DNA from: an uncultured Collinsella sp.
GTDB lineage: Bacteria; Actinomycetota; Coriobacteriia; Coriobacteriales; Coriobacteriaceae
DNA: 26,660 nucleotides
Direction of reading: 5' to 3'
Assembly: GCA_937934355.1 (NCBI GenBank)
Contig: CALGZY010000123.1
Span: 1 to 26,660, forward strand
Shown here: one piece after another, positions 1-8,683 of the stretch
Numbering within the stretch: the first letter of the stretch is position 1
Layout: every line of letters begins with the position of its first letter
Position numbers and translations under genes: made by a program
Notes under the pieces: generated by a model
The model's database searches: none
What the model was told of the DNA's origin: nothing
The model's input: the letters and a program-made list of their open reading frames with translations, nothing else

Positions 1-2623
1 AACCGATACCGCGACCGGACTTCTTGGCATCGTAATCGTCTTCGACGCCCAGCCAATCACTCATGCTGTCCTGCTCGTTTTTCCTTTTACGACCGAACAG
101 GCCACCCAGGCCGCGTTTGCGAGACTTGGGTGCCGCCGGGGCGGGAGCCGAAATGGTCTCGATCGGCTGCGCGCCCGACGCAACGGGCATAGAAGGCGCA
201 ACGGGTGCCGATGTGGGTTCGGGACCCTGGGCAGTAGCAAAGGGGTCGTTGACCTGGGCAGAGGGATCGGGAAGGTCGAACAGCGACGTGCGAGACGCAA
301 CGTTTGCCTGCTTCATAGACGGCAGCGACGGATCGGGGACCGAAGCCAGCGGAGACGAGGAAGGTGCAGGCGACGGTGCCGACGCCGGATCGGGAACATT
401 CATCTGCGGACGCGGCGATGCCTGGGAGGAAATCTGGGCCATAAGGGAATCGACCGTTTCGTCCTGGGTGGGAGCGACATTGGCAACCGTGGCACCGGAA
501 CCACTCGGGGTCGGCATGGTGAAAATCTGCGTGGAGTAAGGCCTCGACTCATCCGTCTCGGGAGTCTCGGAAACCGCAGGCACTTCCTCCTGCTCGACCT
601 CGGTCGAATCACCTTGATCGGCTGCCGTGTATTGCTCTTCGTCAGAGTTGGCCTCGACGGACTCGTCCTCGGCGGCATCTTGGATTTCGGCAGCATCAAT
701 GGGCTCGTCATCGTCTGCCGCGTCGCCCTGCTCATCGGAAACAGGAAGGGGCTCGGCAATTGCGGTGCCTTGCTTTTCAAACGTTATCGTGGAATCGAAC
801 TGCGCGGCATCAAACGACATGGTGCTATCGACGTGCTGCTGAGCCTCGAAAGACGTTGTTGCCTCAACAACATCCGCTGACGTCGGTTGCTGGGACTCAA
901 AGGACGTCGTAGCTTCGGCAGCGTCGACGGGCCCGGACTGCATAGCCTCGTTTTGCTCGAACTCTTGCGCCGCGCGCTCACGTGCCGCCTCGGCTGCCTG
1001 CTGCTGAGCGATAGCCTCCTGCTCGGCAGCCTCGCGTGCGGCAGCGCGCTTCTCCTCAAAATCGTCGACAAATTTCCTGCCCTTTGCAAGCGCACCCTTA
1101 AAGAAGCTGGAAGCGCTGGCGCCAATCGAAGAGAACGCGGATGCAATATCGGCATGGGGCGTTGCCGCGGGAATCTCGGCAGAGAAATCAGTATCGCTCT
1201 CGTAAGACACGCGCCTCGGCTGTTCAACGTAATCGTCGTCAGACTCGTCCGCAACGTCTTGCGCCGGCGCGGCGGGAGCCAAAATGTCCAGTCCTGCCGC
1301 GGGATCGATCGCGGACACCGCCTCGGGCTCGGCAACGGCAGCGGTAACCGCGGCAGACTCATCATCCGCAGTGACAACGGGCGCAGGCTCGGGCTCAAAC
1401 GTCGGCTCCTCGCCCTCCTCGTAATCGAGCGTGCAGGACTCGGGAAGCATTCCGAGTGCACGGATGGCATCCGAACCAAAGCGAATGTTGCCGGCGGCGT
1501 TGCGATAGAGCTTGGGCTCGGGCTCGGCCGCGGCAGGCTCCTCCACCGGCTCGGCAGCGGGAACCTCGTCATTGAACTCTTCGGCCTGGACAGCCTGATT
1601 CTGATCCTCGGGCACGATGGCGCCAATCAGCGTCTCGTCGGCAGACGCACCCTCAAAGCCCTCAATCTGCTCGTCAAAAGCCTCGCCCTGTTCGGGCTCG
1701 GTTTGAGCGTCGGGAGCAATCGGCTGACCGAACTCGTCCTCGGCGTAGGTAGGCTCTTCGTACTCGATGGTGTTGCCGTAGTCGTTTTGCTGCTGGGCCG
1801 CGGCATACTCCGCCGCCGCGCGCGCCATTTCCTCGGCACGACGTTTCTGCTCCCCAAAATAGGTATCGAACGGAACATCGTCGGGAAACTCGTTCTCGCC
1901 CTGGAAGGGAGCAACGTTGTCCATAACGCCGAGCATAGCGGCGACAGAAGACTTGTTGCACACCGCGCCGGACGTATAGGGAAGAATGTGGCGGTTAGAG
2001 ATGATGTTTGCCGCGTTGGCAAGTGCAACGAGGGAAGCGAGGATCGCGACAATCCACAGCAGAACCTTGAGCGCGCCGGGGAGCGGCAGGATACGCAGGA
2101 TGGCAACGGCAGCAGGGGCAACCGTGGCAACGGGCAACAGCTTGGCGATGAGCGCACGATACGAAGCATAGGGCTCGCGGGCGAGCAGCTCAGCACGGGG
2201 AGAGTCGTAGTGTGCGACAACGACCACCGGGCGGTTGCGCGGAGACGCGAGCGGGCCCGAGGCCTTGTGGTAGGCGATGACATTTTGGCTCACGCCCGTC
2301 TTGCCCAGGCGCGAAACCACGGGGTGGCCCGTGCGCTCGAGCACGTAAAGAACGGCGCCGACAATGGCCAGCAAGGTGCCGACCAAGCCGATACCGCCGC
2401 CGATGCCCATCAGCAGGGCGCCGGCAAACGCAAGAATACCGGTAACGGCAAATGCCAATCTACTGGGCGCCGGGGCATTGAACTCCTGAACCTCGGGGTC
2501 AAAGCCGTGGTTGCGGAAGATCTGAGCGATATCCTCGGCAGCCAAGCGCTCTTCTTCGCTGCATGCCGGCGTAATGCCGGTGTTCTGCAGCAGGTGGTTA
2601 ATATAGTTCTGGGTGTTCGCCAT
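1..2623 (-). CDS. M28 peptidase-like multi-pass membrane protein, 3' end outside window
   Basis: Open frame of 874 codons from ATG at 2623 to the window edge with no stop. GGAG lies about 8 bases upstream of the start. The N-terminus (MANTQNYINHLLQNTG) is followed by an amphipathic segment, then hydrophobic segments near residues 55-95 and 160-207. VVVVAHYDSPRAE (about 133-145) resembles the first metal-ligand segment of M28 zinc aminopeptidases (H138, D140). SGAVCNKSSVAAML (about 218-231) resembles the second M28 segment, but the usual metal-bridging Asp is Cys222. From about residue 250 to at least 860 the chain is acidic, Ala/Pro/Glu/Ser-rich and probably disordered, ending in a basic patch (KSRKRGLGGLFGRKRK). 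The rest of any peptidase domain would lie outside the window. Assignment to M28 is inferred from motifs only; a non-catalytic membrane relative is equally possible. Confidence 0.7.
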   Translation of the reverse strand, partial: MANTQNYINHLLQNTGITPACSEEERLAAEDIAQIFRNHGFDPEVQEFNAPAPSRLAFAVTGILAFAGALLMGIGGGIGLVGTLLAIVGAVLYVLERTGHPVVSRLGKTGVSQNVIAYHKASGPLASPRNRPVVVVAHYDSPRAELLAREPYASYRALIAKLLPVATVAPAAVAILRILPLPGALKVLLWIVAILASLVALANAANIISNRHILPYTSGAVCNKSSVAAMLGVMDNVAPFQGENEFPDDVPFDTYFGEQKRRAEEMARAAAEYAAAQQQNDYGNTIEYEEPTYAEDEFGQPIAPDAQTEPEQGEAFDEQIEGFEGASADETLIGAIVPEDQNQAVQAEEFNDEVPAAEPVEEPAAAEPEPKLYRNAAGNIRFGSDAIRALGMLPESCTLDYEEGEEPTFEPEPAPVVTADDESAAVTAAVAEPEAVSAIDPAAGLDILAPAAPAQDVADESDDDYVEQPRRVSYESDTDFSAEIPAATPHADIASAFSSIGASASSFFKGALAKGRKFVDDFEEKRAAAREAAEQEAIAQQQAAEAARERAAQEFEQNEAMQSGPVDAAEATTSFESQQPTSADVVEATTSFEAQQHVDSTMSFDAAQFDSTITFEKQGTAIAEPLPVSDEQGDAADDDEPIDAAEIQDAAEDESVEANSDEEQYTAADQGDSTEVEQEEVPAVSETPETDESRPYSTQIFTMPTPSGSGATVANVAPTQDETVDSLMAQISSQASPRPQMNVPDPASAPSPAPSSSPLASVPDPSLPSMKQANVASRTSLFDLPDPSAQVNDPFATAQGPEPTSAPVAPSMPVASGAQPIETISAPAPAAPKSRKRGLGGLFGRKRKNEQDSMSDWLGVEDDYDAKKSGRGIG

Positions 2624-2691
2624 GTGCGCTCCACATCCATAATCCGACAAATAGGCCCAATGCATGCACATTAGAACCGTATATAGTCGAA

Positions 2692-2697
2692 AGTATA
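2692..2697 (-). promoter_or_regulatory. Candidate -10 element for the minus-strand membrane protein gene
   Basis: The minus strand reads TATACT here, about 70 bases before the ATG at 2623. No convincing -35 hexamer sits 16-18 bases upstream. The 198-bp gap between this gene and the divergent WYL gene (2624-2821) holds no other structure I can support apart from an unpaired TAAAAT at 2781-2786 on the plus strand. Confidence 0.25.
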
Positions 2698-2821
2698 CCC
2701 CGAGCGAGCGCAAACGACCGAATTCGGGCCATCTTAACGCCTCGAGCGGACAAGGATATAGCCTAATCTCCATATCGGACTAAAATCATGGCAGCAAACC
2801 ACCTTCTCATGCGAGGATTCT

Positions 2822-3844
2822 ATGACGGCAAGCGACGCGACCGCGACAATTAAAAAGGGAAGTTCGGAGCCCGGTTTCGATAAAACGGCTCAGCGCATCC
2901 TCAATCTTTTCTTTGTGCTCAACAGCTCCCCCGAACCGCTGACGACCGAGCAGATCGTCTTGGATTCTGACCTGGGATATGGCTCGGGCAGTATCGACTC
3001 GGATAAGCGCAAGTTTCGGCGCGATCGTGACAAACTGCTCGAGCGTGGCATCTTAATCAAGGAGGTTCGCCCCGCCGGTGCGCAGGAGACCGAGGAAAGC
3101 TCGTGGACAATCGACCGCGAGCACACGTTTGCTGCAGGCGGCCTCATCACCGCAGACGACGCCGATATCCTGCTCAACGCCATCGACCAGACGCTAGCGA
3201 CCGGCTCATCCACCTTTACCGCGCCGCTTGCCGATATTCGCTCCAAGATTGCCTATCTCACCGGTAGGACGACGGTTGACGAAGTACCGATCCGTCGCTC
3301 TCCCACCGTCGATGCGGTATGGAGCGCCTTTGCCGAGCGATGCGCGCTGCGATTTTTATATCAGAACGGACGCGGCGAGCAGAAAGAACGTACCGTCTGC
3401 GTCTACGGCATGTTCGAACGCGAGGGCGTGGCGTACTTCTGCGGCCTCGACAATGTTACCGACGACATCAGGACATTCCGCTGCGACCGTATCGTTCGCG
3501 CTTGGCGCCCCTCAAAGGCCTACGCCATCCCCGCGAACTTCAATCTCAACGACTATCTGTTCTTTGAATTCGATTTTGCCGACCGACCGCCCGTTGCAGC
3601 TACGTTCTCGTTCGCCCCTCAGACGCAGATCGATATGATCAACGGCCTCACGCGCGGGCGAGGTGAGCTCGCACACACCGATGCAGGATGGACCTGGACC
3701 GTTGACGTGCGCGACCTTGAAGCCGCCGCCTCATTTTGCATGGCCCACGCCATGGACGGCATGAGGCCTGTGGCCCCAAAATCGCTCAAACAGGCGTGGA
3801 ACCACCTCATTGAAAGGACGGTGCACGAGCATGCCCGTGCGTAA
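2822..3844 (+). CDS. WYL-domain transcriptional regulator, PafB-like
   Basis: 340 residues from an ATG preceded by GAGG six bases upstream. Residues about 20-80 form a winged-helix type N-terminus (KTAQRILNLFFVLNSS, LTTEQIV, then KFRRDRDKLLERGILI), the layout of PafB/YobV-type regulators. A WYL ligand-sensing domain follows at about 160-235 (CALRFLYQNGRGE, then FRCDRIVRAW). The C-terminal third matches the WYL C-terminal extension region. In mycobacteria PafB and PafC act together as an activator of the LexA-independent DNA-damage response; that role is inferred here from the paired gene arrangement and the neighbouring repair helicase. The next gene overlaps the 3' end by 14 bases, so the two are translationally coupled. 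The pair is transcribed toward the origin, against the majority orientation of this chromosome arm. Confidence 0.8.
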   Translation: MTASDATATIKKGSSEPGFDKTAQRILNLFFVLNSSPEPLTTEQIVLDSDLGYGSGSIDSDKRKFRRDRDKLLERGILIKEVRPAGAQETEESSWTIDREHTFAAGGLITADDADILLNAIDQTLATGSSTFTAPLADIRSKIAYLTGRTTVDEVPIRRSPTVDAVWSAFAERCALRFLYQNGRGEQKERTVCVYGMFEREGVAYFCGLDNVTDDIRTFRCDRIVRAWRPSKAYAIPANFNLNDYLFFEFDFADRPPVAATFSFAPQTQIDMINGLTRGRGELAHTDAGWTWTVDVRDLEAAASFCMAHAMDGMRPVAPKSLKQAWNHLIERTVHEHARA

Positions 3845-4748
3845 ACTCACCAGCGAGCAGAGGCTCTCGCGCGCCATCGACATCATGGAGGCCCTCTACG
3901 CCGTCGGCGAGAGCGGCATGACACGAACCGAGATTTGCAGTCGCTTTGACATCACGGGGGTGTCGCTCGACGAGATTCTTGAGATCGTCTCGACGCTCGC
4001 GGACCGAGAATCGGGCGCGCGCATCATCTGCGAATGCCGCGGCGAGCGTGTGGCCCTCACTGGTGACGCCGGGCGCGTGCTACCGCTGCGTCTGAGTGCC
4101 GCCGAGGGCGCCGTGCTCAACCATGAACTTGAATCGTTGGGGATCGAGCCCCAGGCGGCAGCTCGGATTCGACATGCTCTTCTACCCGAAGAGCTCGGCT
4201 ATAACCAGCGCGTCTTTGACACCGTCAACCACGGGTCGCACTGGCAGCAGCTGAGCTGTGCCATTCAGGACGGCGTTCGCTGCCGCATCTCGTATCGTTC
4301 GATGGACGATGCACGGCCACGCGAGCGTCTGGTCGACCCCTTGCGCATTACGGCAAACGGCGACCAAACATACCTGATTGCCTGGGACATCGCAGTCGAT
4401 GAGCAGCGCACCTATCGCATGGATAAAATCGAGGGCCTCATCTTGACGGAAGACTCCGTCGTGCCTCACGCGCCGGACGTCGTATCCCTCCACGATTCCC
4501 TTGCCCGGACGCAGCGTAGCGCAAAGCTTTTGATGCCATTCGATATGGCGGAGCATCTGGACTGGGCCGGCATCACCCTAATCGAGCGCAGCGAGGCAGA
4601 CACGGCAATGGTAACCGTGCATTACGGCTCCGAGCGTTGGCTACTGAGCCAGATAATCGCAGCGGGCGGAGCCATCCGCATCCTGGATGACCCCGCCCTG
4701 TCAAAGCGTCTGTGCGATATGGCAAAAACCCTCGTCTGTCCGCTTTAG
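3831..4748 (+). CDS. WYL-domain transcriptional regulator, PafC-like
   Basis: 305 residues from ATG at 3831 (MPVRKLTSEQ), chosen over a TTG at 3810 because AAAGGACGG sits about ten bases ahead of the ATG. The start lies inside the 3' end of the upstream WYL gene. Residues 10-60 form a helix-turn-helix (RLSRAIDIMEALYAVGESGM, TRTEICSRFDIT). A segment LPLRLSAAEGAVLNHELESL (84-103) resembles the PafC sentence PLRLSPAEA, and the WYL-type domain occupies about 135-205 (CRISYRS, RERLVDPLRI, TYRMDKIEGL). With its neighbour it would form a heterodimer-like PafBC pair. Its stop codon overlaps the stop of the convergent helicase gene, leaving no room for a terminator between them. Confidence 0.75.
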   Translation: MPVRKLTSEQRLSRAIDIMEALYAVGESGMTRTEICSRFDITGVSLDEILEIVSTLADRESGARIICECRGERVALTGDAGRVLPLRLSAAEGAVLNHELESLGIEPQAAARIRHALLPEELGYNQRVFDTVNHGSHWQQLSCAIQDGVRCRISYRSMDDARPRERLVDPLRITANGDQTYLIAWDIAVDEQRTYRMDKIEGLILTEDSVVPHAPDVVSLHDSLARTQRSAKLLMPFDMAEHLDWAGITLIERSEADTAMVTVHYGSERWLLSQIIAAGGAIRILDDPALSKRLCDMAKTLVCPL

Positions 4749-7639
4749 CGCCGCCGCTCGTGGCGTGCGCGCCACAGTTGCAGATAGTGCCCGATCTGCG
4801 CCGATTCGATGCGCTGGTAGGAGCTCGTGGGCAGCGACGTTAAGAACTTCTTTCCGTAGCCCTTCGTCACTAGGCGCGGGTCGGCCAGAATCAGCACGCC
4901 GCAATCGGTCGACGAGCGGATAAGGCGGCCGGCCGCCTGCTTGACCTCGAGCACCGCCTCGGGCAGCGAATAGCGCGCCCAAGCGCGGTCTTCGCGCAGG
5001 TTGCGCTCACACGAGAGCGGGTCCGTGGGGCTCGAGAACGGCAGCTTGGGAATGATGACGCAGCGCAACGTCTCGCCGCTGGCGTCGAATCCCTCCCAGA
5101 AGGCCTTAAGAGCAAAAAGCGACGAAGTCGGCTCGTTGATAAACCGGTCGCGCAGGCGACGAGGAGATGAGTTGCGCTGCTGGCAGTTGAGCTCCAGACC
5201 CGCACGGGCCATCTTGGGCTCAACGCGGGCGTACAGGTCTTCCATGTCACGCCGATTGGTAAACAGTGTGAGCACCGATCCGCCCATGGCAAGATGGGCG
5301 TCGACCAGCACGCGCTCGAGCGCCGTAAGATAGCTCTCACGATCGCGCGGATCGGGGATATCGCCCGCAACGACTACAGCCATGTTCGAATCGAAGTCGT
5401 AGCTCGAGTCCAAGTGCAACGATGAGGATGTTGAAGCGCCGATGCGATCGAGGCCGACCGCGTGGTTAAAGTGTTCAAAGCTTTTGGACACCGTCATGGT
5501 CGCCGAGGCAAAGATAGCCGTGTGAACCTCGGGCAGCCACTCGGTTGCCAAAGCCTCGCCAATGTCGATGCGCTCTGCAGTCATTGACTCTCCGCCGGCG
5601 CGCAGTCTGCGATTGACCTGCAGCGAATACACGTAGTGTTCATCGGTGCCATCGATGATGAGTTTGAGGTTCTCGGCCAGCTCGTGCAGACGGCGCGAGA
5701 TATCACCTAGGTCGACAACAACCTCGGGCTTGTCGGCGGCGACGGCTTGCACCAGCGCGTCGACGCTCTTGTCAGCTTGTTCCAATGCGTCGATGGCAGC
5801 GTAGGCCGACTGTAAGAAATCATGCCAGTCGTCAGATTCGCGCAACTCGGGGCCAATCCATAGATTGGCATTGTCATAACCCCCACGGGCACGGCGGCCG
5901 AGCTCGCGAACGCCATCGAACACGTCGGCGATTGCCAGGCTCGCGCGCGCAACTGTCGACGTCGCCTTGGCAGCAAGGCCCAGATAGAGCGTAGAGCCCT
6001 CGGAGGTTGCCAAATCACGGGAAACCTGGTTTAGCGCGCCGGTGCTCGAGCCACCCAGGCGCTCAAACAGAACGCGTGACTCGTCCGCCGACACCACGCG
6101 CGCCCACTGGCGGCGCGCCTCGCGCTCGATGGAATGGGCCTCGTCGATTACCCAATGACGAATCGGAGGCAAAATCCTGCCCTCGGCCGCGACATTGCGG
6201 AACAGCAGGGAATGGTTGGTGACCACCACATCGGCATGCGCCGCACGCCGCCGAGCGCCGTGGACCAAACATTTATCAGGGAAAAACGGGCAGAGGCGAC
6301 GAGCGCACTCGCGCGAGGCCGTCGTAAAGTCGGGGCGGTTGACGCTGCGCCACCGAATGCCGAGCGAGTCGAGGTCGCCATCGGCTGATTGGCAGACGTA
6401 CGCCATAATGACCGCGACCGCCGTGAGCGTGTCCGCCGGATCGCGCTTGGTGGTAATCTCGACCTGGCTGCGGCTCATGCGCTCAAGCTTGCGCAGGCAC
6501 GGATAGTGGTCATAGCCCTTGAGAGCGCAAAATGACAGACCACCGTCCAGTTGCTCGGCAAGTTTTGGCAGCTCATGGTACATGAGCTGGTCGGCAAGAT
6601 TGTTCGATTTGGTCGCAATACCAACCGTGATGTTGTTACGGCGCGCTGCCTCGGCAAAAGGCACCAGATAGGCCATCGATTTGCCGACGCCCGTGCCCGC
6701 CTCAATTACACGATGAGTGCCCGTGACCAGCGCATCGCGGACCTCGAGCGCCATCGCGATCTGCTCATCACGCGGCTCGTAAGTGGGATACATGCGATTG
6801 ACCAGGCCACCCGGCGCATAGTCTGCCTCAATCTCCTCACGACTCGGCATCTTGAGGACCGGCAGTTCGTCGGCGTCCACCCGATCGTCGGCGCGATCGG
6901 CCTTGAGAACGTCAGCACGAGCGGCGCTGAGAGAGAAGATAGAACCAGGGTTCTGCCCTGCCAAGAATGAGAAGATAGGACGATAGGACCAAGGCACATC
7001 CGGATGCATGTCGGCTAGGCGCGCCATGAGGCCCTGGGGCAAGTCGGTGAGCGCCACGAGCAACACGCGCCATACGCCACACAGGGCGTCGACGTCGGCA
7101 TTGGCACGGTGTGATACCGAGTCACAGCCAAACAGATCGGCCATAAAAGACAATTTGTGCGAGGCCAGGCGAGGAAGCGCGATGCGCGACAGTGCCAGCG
7201 AATCGATCCAAATATCGCTCACGTTGACGCCGCCTTTGACCGACTCGATAAACGAGCGGTCGAACGTGGCGTTATGTGCGATCACCGGGCAACCACCGAC
7301 AAAATCGGCGAGAGCGGCGACGGCCTCAACGGCCGACGGAGCATCTGCCACATCGGCATTTGTTATGCTCGTGAGCTCGGTAATCTCGGCGGGAATCAGC
7401 TGTTTGGGATGCACGAAGGTATCGAAGCGGTCGACGATCTCGCGGCCCGAAAGACGGGCCGCCGAGATCTCGATCAGTTCATTGTCCTGCACCGAAAGAC
7501 CTGTGGTCTCGGTATCGAGGACAATCACATCTTCCTCGATAAGACCAAAGGACTGCGTTTTGGCGCGTTCGGCAAGCGTGGCATAGGAGTCGATGACAAA
7601 CTGCGGCGTTCCTGACGAAACCGCGTCCTCGATTAGCAT
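4745..7639 (-). CDS. dinG: DinG-family ATP-dependent DNA helicase with N-terminal DEDDh exonuclease domain
   Basis: 964 residues. The N-terminal DnaQ-like 3'-5' exonuclease has IVLDTETTG (D42, E44), HNATFD (D127) and HRANADVDAL (H177, D182). The XPD/DinG superfamily 2 helicase follows: Walker A EAGTGVGKS (313-321), DEAH (499-502), ASAT (711-714), WEGFD (848-852) and QAAGRLIR (901-908). Four cysteines, C381, C445, C450 and C457, are spaced almost as in the iron-sulfur cluster of E. coli DinG, and are followed by the usual GARR and VVVTNH. So unlike the staphylococcal exonuclease-DinG, which lacks the cluster, this fusion seems to keep both. The ATG overlaps the stop of ddl (ATGCTAA), suggesting coupled translation, since only a weak GAGCGGG is seen upstream. 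Likely role: unwinding R-loops or damaged forks and trimming 3' ends. Confidence 0.93.
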   Translation of the reverse strand: MLIEDAVSSGTPQFVIDSYATLAERAKTQSFGLIEEDVIVLDTETTGLSVQDNELIEISAARLSGREIVDRFDTFVHPKQLIPAEITELTSITNADVADAPSAVEAVAALADFVGGCPVIAHNATFDRSFIESVKGGVNVSDIWIDSLALSRIALPRLASHKLSFMADLFGCDSVSHRANADVDALCGVWRVLLVALTDLPQGLMARLADMHPDVPWSYRPIFSFLAGQNPGSIFSLSAARADVLKADRADDRVDADELPVLKMPSREEIEADYAPGGLVNRMYPTYEPRDEQIAMALEVRDALVTGTHRVIEAGTGVGKSMAYLVPFAEAARRNNITVGIATKSNNLADQLMYHELPKLAEQLDGGLSFCALKGYDHYPCLRKLERMSRSQVEITTKRDPADTLTAVAVIMAYVCQSADGDLDSLGIRWRSVNRPDFTTASRECARRLCPFFPDKCLVHGARRRAAHADVVVTNHSLLFRNVAAEGRILPPIRHWVIDEAHSIEREARRQWARVVSADESRVLFERLGGSSTGALNQVSRDLATSEGSTLYLGLAAKATSTVARASLAIADVFDGVRELGRRARGGYDNANLWIGPELRESDDWHDFLQSAYAAIDALEQADKSVDALVQAVAADKPEVVVDLGDISRRLHELAENLKLIIDGTDEHYVYSLQVNRRLRAGGESMTAERIDIGEALATEWLPEVHTAIFASATMTVSKSFEHFNHAVGLDRIGASTSSSLHLDSSYDFDSNMAVVVAGDIPDPRDRESYLTALERVLVDAHLAMGGSVLTLFTNRRDMEDLYARVEPKMARAGLELNCQQRNSSPRRLRDRFINEPTSSLFALKAFWEGFDASGETLRCVIIPKLPFSSPTDPLSCERNLREDRAWARYSLPEAVLEVKQAAGRLIRSSTDCGVLILADPRLVTKGYGKKFLTSLPTSSYQRIESAQIGHYLQLWRARHERRR

Positions 7640-8598
7640 GCAATGCCCGCTCGACGAAGGCCCATACGGATCAGGCTGTCACAGACCTGCGGGAACGTCA
7701 TGTCGTCGGTGTGGCGGATCTCGTCCGGATACAGCGACGTATCGGTCATGCCGGGAATGGTATTGGTCTCGAGGATAACGGGGCCGTCCTCACTCACGAT
7801 AAAGTCGCTGCGCGAGATACCCAGGCAACCGAGGGCCTTGTGAGCAGCACAGGCAAGCTCCTGGGCACGAGCGTAATTCTCGGGTGAAATCTGCGCCGGA
7901 ATGCGATGGATGTCCGTAGGGTCGACATACTTCACGTCCAGATCGTAGAACTCGCAGTCCTCGGGCTTACGAATCTCGACAATCGGCAGAGCGCGCACGT
8001 CATCTTCGCCGTATACGCCGACGGTGATCTCGGTACCCTCGATGCACTTCTCGACCAGTACTTTGTCGCCGTACTCAAACGCCTTGGCGATTGCCGCGGG
8101 CAGCTCGGAGGGCTCATGGACCAGGGAAATGCCATAGCTGGAACCGTTGACGGCCGGCTTCACAAAGCTGCGCTCGCCACAAACCTCGACGATATGATCG
8201 ATATCGACTTCATCGCCCACCTCGAGCGCAAGGCCGGGGGCAATGGGAATGCCCGCCTTGGCGTACAGGAGCTTAGAGACCTCCTTGTCGGCACCGCAGG
8301 CGCTGGCAAGCACGCCCGAAGCCGTGTAGGGGATACCCAGGGTCTCCATGGCGCCTTGCATGGCGCCATCCTCGCCGCCGGCACCGTGCATGGCGATAAA
8401 CGCCACGTCAAAGCCGCCGGTTGCCATGGTTACCATAAAGTCATCAGCGGCCGTATCGAGCAGCTCCACCGAGGTGTAGCCGGCTTCCTTCAGTGCCACC
8501 ACAACGTTCTTTCCCGAATTGAGCGAGATCTCGCGCTCAGCGGAATGACCGCCCGCCAAGACCGCTACGTGCATGTTCTCTAGGCTTTTACCCGGCAT
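7633..8598 (-). CDS. ddl: D-alanine--D-alanine ligase
   Basis: 321 residues, ATP-grasp enzyme that makes the D-Ala-D-Ala dipeptide for peptidoglycan in the cytoplasm. Seen: VAVLAGGHSAEREISLNSG near the N-terminus, MHGAGGEDGAMQG, the nucleotide-binding SFVKPAVNGSSYGIS, EKCIEGTEITVGV, EFYDLDVKY, SRSDFIV and ILETNTIPGMT. The tyrosine in EFYDLDVKY is the omega-loop residue found in D-Ala-D-Ala rather than D-Ala-D-lactate ligases, so vancomycin-type target change is not indicated. Start ATG at 8598 has GGAGGAG eight bases upstream; an internal ATG eight codons later (MHVAVLAGG) is less well placed. Cotranscribed with dinG by overlap, and divergent from rlmN with an 85-bp gap. Confidence 0.96.
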   Translation of the reverse strand: MPGKSLENMHVAVLAGGHSAEREISLNSGKNVVVALKEAGYTSVELLDTAADDFMVTMATGGFDVAFIAMHGAGGEDGAMQGAMETLGIPYTASGVLASACGADKEVSKLLYAKAGIPIAPGLALEVGDEVDIDHIVEVCGERSFVKPAVNGSSYGISLVHEPSELPAAIAKAFEYGDKVLVEKCIEGTEITVGVYGEDDVRALPIVEIRKPEDCEFYDLDVKYVDPTDIHRIPAQISPENYARAQELACAAHKALGCLGISRSDFIVSEDGPVILETNTIPGMTDTSLYPDEIRHTDDMTFPQVCDSLIRMGLRRAGIAC

Positions 8599-8614
8599 GG
8601 GCAGACTCCTCCTC

Positions 8615-8620
8615 TATAAT
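8615..8620 (+). promoter_or_regulatory. Candidate -10 of rlmN
   Basis: A perfect TATAAT on the plus strand, 63 bases before the rlmN ATG, overlapping the complement of the ddl ribosome binding site region. No recognisable -35 hexamer lies at the right distance, so this may be coincidence. Confidence 0.3.
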
Positions 8621-8626
8621 TTCTGC

Positions 8627-8663
8627 AGCTGATACCATATTGTAGCGATACCCTCTACGTTTC
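8627..8663 (-). promoter_or_regulatory. Candidate promoter of ddl-dinG
   Basis: On the minus strand TTGGGG and TACAAT are separated by 18 bases, with the -10 about 30 bases ahead of the ddl ribosome binding site. The -10 is good; the -35 is only partly like TTGACA. Confidence 0.4.
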
Positions 8664-8683
8664 CCCAAAATCGAAAGGCTTCC

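Noticed and set aside
887..2674. 595-codon open frame on the plus strand
   Set aside because: It is antisense to the membrane protein gene, which has a proper ribosome binding site and recognisable domains. The translated sequence is Arg/Gly/Leu-rich without domain character.
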